Part shown: positions 57,912-64,000 of the stretch, piece after piece
Position numbering within the stretch: position 1 is the first letter of the stretch
Layout of the letters: each line of letters starts with the position of its first letter
Source: Mallotus nudiflorus
Lineage: Eukaryota > Streptophyta > Magnoliopsida > Malpighiales > Euphorbiaceae
NCBI GenBank assembly: GCA_947683625.1
Contig: CANTUR010000056.1
Location: 124,001 to 188,000 of the forward strand
Length of the DNA: 64,000 bases
Direction of reading: 5' to 3'
Notes under the pieces: model-generated
What the model was told of the DNA's origin: nothing
The model's input: the letters and a program-made list of their open reading frames with translations, nothing else
Databases searched by the model: none
Made by a program: the position numbers and the translations under genes

Positions 57912-58580
57912 ATTGGGGTTATCGCTCTATACATTAAGACTAACGAGACTTTCCTCATTAGAGTCATACCAAATGTCTATAACCCTCATAATCCGATCCC
58001 TTTTTTTCATTTTTCCACATTTTTACTATGCACATTTCTTTTCCTTCCATGTTAAACTTTTTCAAATGCTCACTCAGTAGTTCCTTGATCCTTTGCTCAA
58101 GAGTTAAGGACCCTTTACTCTACTTTTTGAACTCATCACCCCATCTTGTAGGCACAATCTCCTCAAGGGGTATGTCACTAGAAGCTGGTTTTGAATAGAA
58201 TACTCTATAATCAAATTTGTCTGAGGGCTACCCTAGTAAATCCTCATCTCCTCTTTGTGGATGGTATAGAGTTTTGGTTTATTTTTCTTGTTCTGCTAGC
58301 TCATTACCAAACTCATCACCCCATCTTGAAGGCACTATTGATTCAACAAGGATATCAGTAGAGAGTGGTATGGAGTAGAACACTTTGTAATCAAATTTGC
58401 CTAAAGGTTGTTCTAGAAAATCCTTAACTCCACTAGAGGCATTAGGAGATTCCTTATTATTTGTAGGGTTTAAGTTTTCAAAGTAGTCTAGCACTTCCTC
58501 CTTGCTAACTGTCGAGTTAATCATCTTAGTGGCTAGTGGTGGGACATTTTGGCAGTTTGGGAAAGGATTGCTTCTAGTGT
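57912..58580 (-). pseudogene. gag-protease linker of D with an internal duplication
   Basis: Frame 58524-58279 has VSKEEVLDYFENLNP...LGKFDYKVFYSIPL and PSRWGDEFGNEL, shared with element B. A second copy of the same segment follows at lower coordinates (58130-58247), about 180 bp away. Confidence 0.7.
58130..58430 (-). repeat. 180-bp direct duplication in the D linker
   Basis: AACTCATCACCCCATCTTG-AGGCAC starts at 58130 and 58310; both are followed by TATCA-TAGA, GGT-T-GA-TAGAA and CTTTGTAATCAAATTTG or its variant. The copies are diverged, so the duplication is old. Confidence 0.75.
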
Positions 58581-59880
58581 TTGGGTTAGGATTGGATTTT
58601 TAGGGTCTATGAATTTTTTAAAGTCTATCAGGTTTTGGATTTCATGTTTGAGGTGGATAAAAGTATCTGTGGAATGATGAGCTACTTAATGAAACTTACA
58701 ATAGTTGTTACAATCATAACCTGGCACATTTGGTTTAGGTGGTTTGGAAAAGGTTAATGGTCAGAGTAAGCCTTTTTGGATTAATTGGTCTAGGACTTTT
58801 GAGAGTGGTTGATTGAAGATGGAGAATCTCCTAGGCGGCTGAACTATACGTACCTCCATAGCTCAGCTAGTGCTTCCTTGTTGTGTGCTCGCAGTTGAGT
58901 AATTTTAGGTTTTGATGCCTTTAGAGCTTTTCTTCTTTTCATTCTCAATCTCTTAAGCTTATAGATTGTCATCATGTAGGTCTATGAATGTTTTTGGGTT
59001 CATTATTTCCAATCTCTTAACTAGAATAGGTGATACATTACAGACTATCATCCTAACCTGATCTGTCTCAGCTAGCTTATTATTTATTAGTCATGCTTTG
59101 TTCATGAACCTAGTAAGAAAATTAGAGAAGGATTCATTTGATTTATGCTTTGTTAATTCTAAATCTCTAATGGATACTTCTAATCTAGTGTTATAATCAT
59201 ACTATTTTAAAAAGTAATACATAATTCTTTCTAGTCAGCTTTGACAAATTTTTCCTGCCCATGATATCAGTTTACAGCCATTTCCTCTAAAGATAGTACA
59301 AATAGCCTAGTGATCACTGCTAATGGGGCCTTAGTAGTGCTCATAATTGTTATGTGCTGACTAATATGAATCCTTGGGTCTCCTCTTCCATCAAATTTCT
59401 ATACCTGCATCATTTTGAACTTATCAGCTAGCCTATCATCTTCCATTTGCAGCATGTCATCAAAGTTAAATGAATATCCCATGCCTTTTCCCCTAATCAG
59501 CTCCTCCATCTTAGACATCTTTTAGGTCAATGCTCGCATCTACTTGGACTCATGGTCTTGTACTAGTTCAAGTGATTCTCTCTTTGCCTTTTTTACCATG
59601 TAATTCTCAATATCCTCAAGCTTCACATCAACAACAGGTGGGCTTCTAGTAACAAGTTGCCCCCTAGCATTATTGGCAGTAGGTGGAGCATCTGTAGTGA
59701 GTGGGATAGCTGCAACAGTAGGTGGTTGCTCAATGACAAGTGGTGGTATGATAGCAGCAACAGGTTGCATCAATCCAGATAAAGCCTGTCTTAGTTCATC
59801 TTGCATCATAGCTCTCATGCCATCCATCAAAGCTCCCTTGATATCTTATAAGGTCTAATTCCCTCATTATTGTTGTTCCA
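58581..59880 (-). pseudogene. gag remnant of D
   Basis: Frame 59830-59540 opens with MDGMRAMMQDELRQALSGL and then an Ala/Pro-rich region (PPLVIEQPPTVAAIP). Downstream, with stops: KFDGRGDPRIHISQHITIM and VNWYHGQEKF-type capsid pieces (59450-59240), RDLELTKHKSNESFSNFLTRF (about 59150), QPPRRFSIFNQPLSKVLDQLIQKGLL (about 58800), and a CCHC-like end YCKFH-VAHHSTDTFIHLKHEIQNLID (58700-58620). The order matches the gag of B and C2. Confidence 0.75.
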
Positions 59881-60803
59881 TCTTTATAGGTTTAGGTGTA
59901 GTTGGTTTAGCTTCTAAGTAAAGTGGATTGATAGGACTCTTCTGTAGTTTGTGTAGGATTTCTTTTTCTATAGTCTTAGGGCTTAGATTTGTCTTCTTTG
60001 CCTACCACCTTTTGTCCCTAAATATGAGAAGATCCAGATGAATCTATGATGGTTGCAAAACAAGGTATTATTATGATGCGTATAATGCATGTATGCATGT
60101 ATGCATGATGCATGTGCTATGCATTAAGCAGCAAGTAACAAGTATCAATCAAATGTACAACATACATCCTTCCAACCTTATTCCTCCCATATATGTAATC
60201 AATGGTGAGTTTTATTTCCTAGGATTTTTGGTCTTGGCCTTAATATCAATAGGGGATATCAAGAACTGACATGCAAGCCACATCTCTCTTAAAGTAATAG
60301 AAGCATAAAAATAACATTGCTAGGTATAAAGGTCTAGCATAATCTTCATTAGCCCAAGTAGGCTTCAATGTATAGGTCTAGGCTTTTATAGATAGAAATA
60401 CCTCATGGCAACAAACATATAAGCAATTTGGGTAGATCCTAGGGGAGGTAATTAAACCATTATATATGGTTAGAGTCCGATGAAAAAGTCATGGTTCCTT
60501 TAGCAAGATGCCCTCCTTTAAGACTTGAGTTACAGGCTAAGGTTAGAGGGGCCCAACATCCTTTGCAAACTCGAGAGAAGACTACCCCCCTTTAGGACTT
60601 TAGTTACAGACTCTTATCATATGAGTCTGGTAATCTCTCTTGAACTAAGTTAAGGCTAAGAGTGATGGTTAGCCAATTTATAACTCCATGAAGCTAGTGG
60701 AATCATGGAATCATAAACCAATGCCATTGGTTAATGGGGAAAAGTAGAATGAATGTAAAAATAAAATAGTTCTAAAGAACACAAGTAGAATCAATATCTC
60801 TTA
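59881..60803 (-). mobile_element. 5' leader of element D
   Basis: Noncoding. The conserved leader block lies at about 60465-60625 (on -, GTAACTAAAGTCCTAAAGG, then GTAACTCAAGTCTTAAAGG, GCATCTTGCTAAAGGAACC). Confidence 0.7.
60072..60124 (-). repeat. ATGCATGT-rich cryptic repeat before gag of D
   Basis: Several overlapping ATGCATGTATGC words, at the same relative place as the CATTCATG run of element B. Confidence 0.65.
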
Positions 60804-60821
60804 TCGCTAGTGGAGTCGCCA
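60804..60821 (-). promoter_or_regulatory. Primer-binding site of D (tRNA-Arg)
   Basis: On the - strand TGGCGACTCCACTAGCGA; the first ten bases are exactly those complementary to the plant tRNA-Arg 3' end including CCA. Best preserved PBS of the window. Confidence 0.8.
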
Positions 60822-60822
60822 C

Positions 60823-63102
60823 TATAGATAGTGGGCTTTAGCGTGCGTCCAAGATTTTTCCAATTGCAACACAGTTTGAGCTCAGGGCTTTAAAGAACAT
60901 ACTAACCATTACCACAAAGACATGGTGTGGAGATGAGGATTCTCCACCCAGGGTAATAACTAGGAAAAATCATTTGGATGGTACTTGATTCTCTAAAAGA
61001 AAGCTAACACCACAATCGAGAGATTTTAGGAATGAAATACTAACTTCTTTCAGTCTTGTGTTTATTTAGAAGTACTTTATGAATTATTATTTTATTCTCT
61101 ATTTAAACACAATTTTATTAAACCCTAATTAAACATCCATCTAGCCCTAAACCAAACTAATCATAAAACTGCATGTAAAAAATGCATACAAAGCGCATAG
61201 TTTCTCGGTCTAAACTACTCGGTCTAAACTATGTTCATTTTATTTTAAAGTTTAGCTAATTCTACATTTTTTATTTACAAGTAAAATGGACCAAAGGTGG
61301 ATCTACATTTTAATTAAATTAATGAGCCTAAATCTACTTATTTTAATTAATTTAGGAAATGGGTCTATTGTCTATAAATTTTAAAGAAGAAATTAGATTA
61401 TTAAGTGGGTCTTAGTCTAACTTAAGTTTAACTAAAAAAAATGGAGCCTAAGTCTATTTATTTTAAAGGAAATGAAATTAATGGGCTGAGCTAAATCTAA
61501 ATTAATTTTAATTAACTAGAAGTGGGCTTAAGATATAATTAATTTTAAAAAGAAATAAAAATAGATCAATGGGCTAAACTAAAGTCTAAGTTAATTTTAT
61601 TAATTAAAAGTGGGCCTAAATCTAATTAACCTAAATGGGCCTAAATTAATTTAAAATTAATTAAAACCTAAAAACTATTTTTAAGCCTATTTATTAAATG
61701 GGTTGATCCTACCGTGGGCTTGGGGCCCAAATGGCACGAGAACCAAAAAAAATAAAACCCAATTCAACAGACAAACAAAAAATAAATCAAAACAACAATT
61801 TTTATGTGATTTCTCTAAGAAACCATAATTCAATTTCATGCAACCCTAAAATTAATCTACTACCATTATTGATTTTAATTGAATTTTACCAAATTAAGCT
61901 TAGATTACTAATTAATTTTTAGTGTAGAGAATTAAAATTCCACTAATTTCCCTCTATTTAGGCAATTATAAACTACACTACAAGAAATTAAAGCAAATTA
62001 ATTACAACCTAGTAAAGTCAATGAACAAAATACCATAGAAAATAATAAAACCTAAAATCTATGGGGATTTCACAAAATTCAGCCCATGGCATCTAATGGA
62101 TTCTTCAATGTAGCCACTGCCAAAATCTCACATCACCAACCTCATATCTAGAGCACTGTAGAAAACCAATAAAAAACATGATAAAAGATTTAATCAGCAA
62201 TGACTCAATCAATAAATAAAATAAAGAAATTAAATCAAAATAAGAAAAGAATAGAAAAAAAGTAGGGGATGTTATTCAAATGTTGTTTGAATGCCCCTCA
62301 GATTGAGATTATCAACATTTTGAGAATGACACTGTTGTTTTTTTCATAATTTTCTAGACTAAGCAAAGAACATATTTTTGTTGATTTCTCAAAGGTATTG
62401 AAAATGAAAAATGAAGAGCTAAGGTGTGTGGCTTTCTACATAGTAAAGAAAATAACTAGGGTTTTATTTTTAGACTCAAAAGAATTTTTTTTCTCTTTTT
62501 CCTCTCCTCTTTGATTTTTTTTTCATAGACTCTACCTCTTTAGGGTTTTTTTATAGCCTCCTCTTTTTTTTTTTTTTCACAAAGACTCAAGAGTTTAGAT
62601 TTTTATTTTTGAACATTCAAAATCTAGATAATAAGATGATGATAGAGTTTTGAAAAAAATCAAAGACTCACACACGCACGGACACGTGGTGTCCTAGACT
62701 AATGGAAAATTAAGAAATGTTGAAAAAATCAATTTTCAGCATAAAAAATCAACTTTTAGCAAAATTGACATTTTAGAGTGTTAACCGATGTCTGGAATGC
62801 CGATCGGCATTGCTTAATGCCGATTAACATTATGTAATGTTGGTCAGTATGACACAATTATTATTAGCATTAAATGCCAGCCGATCACATTATTTTAATT
62901 AAATTACAAAAAAGGTCCTCAAAAGTTTCTAATTTTTGCAATCAAATCCCTAAAAATCCAATTTTGATATTAAATCCACAAAACGTAGCAATTTATTCCT
63001 TTAAATTGCAAAACTCAATACCAAAGATCAATCCTTGATTAAATTTTCATCATAGGGGCTTTCGTCGCATTCATAATTGCGTCCTGAAATTGGGTGCTTA
63101 CA
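60823..63102 (-). repeat. 5' LTR of element D
   Basis: About 2.3 kb; on the - strand it starts TGTAAGCACCCAATTTC at 63102 and ends one base before the PBS. Homologous to 51051-53378. The frame 61731-61922 is AT-rich and not conserved. Confidence 0.8.
62796..62811. repeat. Perfect 16-bp palindrome in the D 5' LTR
   Basis: AATGCCGATCGGCATT, followed by AATGCCGATTAACATT and AATGTTGGTCAGTAT. It is a variant of the palindromes at 54791-54900. Confidence 0.8.
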
Positions 63103-64000
63103 TGCCCACTCTCAATTGGGTCTTCTCAGTTTCTGTTTCGTTGGCTTGCACCATTCTTTGGTGGGAATGAAGTGTTGGGTGATGTCTCTATTGATGCAGG
63201 GCATGTCTTTATATCTTCAAGCAATTAATTTTAAATAATTTATTAATATTTTTCTAATTCCTCTCCTTTTTTTAAGGGTAACATCTTTTAAAATATGTAA
63301 AATGTGTGGTTCAAATTCTAAGCCAATGTTAGATGGTTCAATGCATATGGAATAAATGTCAAATACGCTAGTGTTTTTTTCATTACAGTGCATACTATCA
63401 TTATAAAAGACATCAAACAAGTAAGCAAAATCTGATTTCTTTGCATTAACTTTAGAGTTAATTACATCATCAGTTTCAAATAAAGCAAAAGAACAAAAAT
63501 CATTTTTAGCAGTGGTGTCTTTAAATAGAATGTCATTGATGCTTAATTCAAGGATATTAGTGATCTCAAGATAATAAGGAATCTCAATCTTTGATTCTAA
63601 TCCTAAATTCTTCATTTGTTCATCAATCTAACCTTTAGTGATTGCATCTAGTAGTGGCGGGTGCTTCCCTTTATCATGGTCAATAACATCATTAAAGATT
63701 CCAAACCCATATTTCTTAATCCTATCTTTCTCATATTTCTTAGCTTACCCTCAATAAACTTTTTTTGAGCCTTCACCAACAAAAGAGATAGACTTTTAAG
63801 CCCAACATCCTTATGAAGGTCCTATCCTAAACCATATTTGCTTATTTGTCCATAAAAATTAGGAAATTCTGTAACCCTTATGTATCTTCCACCTTGTTTA
63901 GTTTCAAGCAAATATTGCATCTTCTTTATCATTACGGCAACATTTAGGTTGACCTAGTCTTCTTGAATTACAGAGATATAAAAACCTGGTGTCACTACAT
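63103..64000 (-). pseudogene. Protease-RT linker fragment of another C-type element
   Basis: Frame 63615-63217 (132 codons, uninterrupted): SINDILFKDT...KSDFAYLFDVFYNDSMHCNEKNTSVFDIYSICIE..., homologous to linkers of C1, C2 and C3. On the 64000 side (- strand, upstream) come VTEFPNFYGQISKYGLG and VKAQKKFIEGKLRNMRKIGL, the region right after protease. At 63110-63200, QHFIPTKEW-type RT start is recognisable. It stops at 63103 where the LTR of D begins. The element continues beyond the right edge of the window. Confidence 0.7.

Larger units (their letters stand above)
51051..63102 (-). mobile_element. Tat-lineage element D, 12 kb, two LTRs, lacking pol
   Basis: Order on the - strand: 5' LTR (63102-60823), tRNA-Arg PBS, leader, gag, linker, protease, short tail, antisense PMD ORF, tandem repeats, polypurine tract, 3' LTR (53378-51051). 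Between protease (ending about 56640) and the PMD ORF (starting 56385 on the other strand) there is no room for RT, RNase H or integrase, so this is a non-autonomous gag-protease element. The LTR family differs from A/B and C. The two outer flanks belong to different sequences, so a clean insertion cannot be shown. Confidence 0.75.

Noticed and set aside
63103..64000. Right flank as the continuation of C3 beyond element D
   Set aside because: Orientation and content (protease-RT linker on -) do not continue the integrase of C3 on +.
1..64000. tRNA or rRNA genes and host protein-coding genes
   Set aside because: I looked for tRNA-like end sequences and conserved host exons; only PBS sequences and element ORFs were found. 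A decisive check would be tRNAscan and protein homology searches.

Overview
The window looks like a gene-poor, repeat-rich block of a flowering-plant (probably eudicot) nuclear genome. It is very AT-rich and has no prokaryotic gene organisation. I found no host gene, tRNA, rRNA or CRISPR array. Almost every open frame that resembles a protein belongs to a decayed LTR retrotransposon of the Ty3/gypsy Tat (Ogre-like) lineage. The lineage call rests on four things: primer-binding sites matching the 3' end of plant tRNA-Arg (TGGYGACTCC...), very long LTRs and leaders, two successive RNase H domains before integrase, and antisense plant-mobile-domain (PMD) ORFs between integrase and the 3' LTR. I cannot name the species. 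Coordinates of repeat edges come from reading by eye and may be off by 10-50 bases.

Layout. 1-1319: AT-rich flank with a copia-like fragment, a G-rich tract and a 42-43 bp tandem repeat. 1320-13625 plus 29438-29678: element A (+), reduced to its 5' LTR, PBS and leader. The LTR of A has been hit by a non-autonomous hAT element (3633-4265), a long-TIR element sitting in a (TA)n tract (4534-5876) and a probable solo LTR (6860-9773). The leader of A was hit by a copia-like insertion (about 12166-13455) and then by element C1. 13626-29437: element C1 (-), both LTRs present, 15.8 kb, with gag (internally deleted), protease, RT, dual RNase H, integrase, an antisense PMD gene and two tandem-repeat blocks. 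29679-30471: piece of a C-type LTR (-). 30472-38379: element B (+), a complete 5' LTR, PBS, leader and gag, cut at the gag-protease linker by the next element. 38380-45768: 5' part of element C2 (+), LTR to RT. 45769-51050: 3' part of a related element C3 (+), joined in the middle of the leader and carrying a DUF7745-like ORF where gag should be. 51051-63102: element D (-), 12 kb, two LTRs, gag and protease, no polymerase, and an antisense PMD ORF. 63103-64000: protease-RT linker of another C-type element (-).

How the parts relate. Element A is older than everything inserted in it. Its paralogue B carries the uninterrupted sequence, so B acts as an empty-site reference for four of the insertions in A. 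All ORFs carry stops and frameshifts, so no element here can move by itself. Elements C1, C2 and D also show structural defects (gag deletion, RT active-site change, loss of pol). Three LTR families (A/B, C, D) share the same PBS and a recognisable leader block, as expected for relatives that could use common trans-acting machinery.
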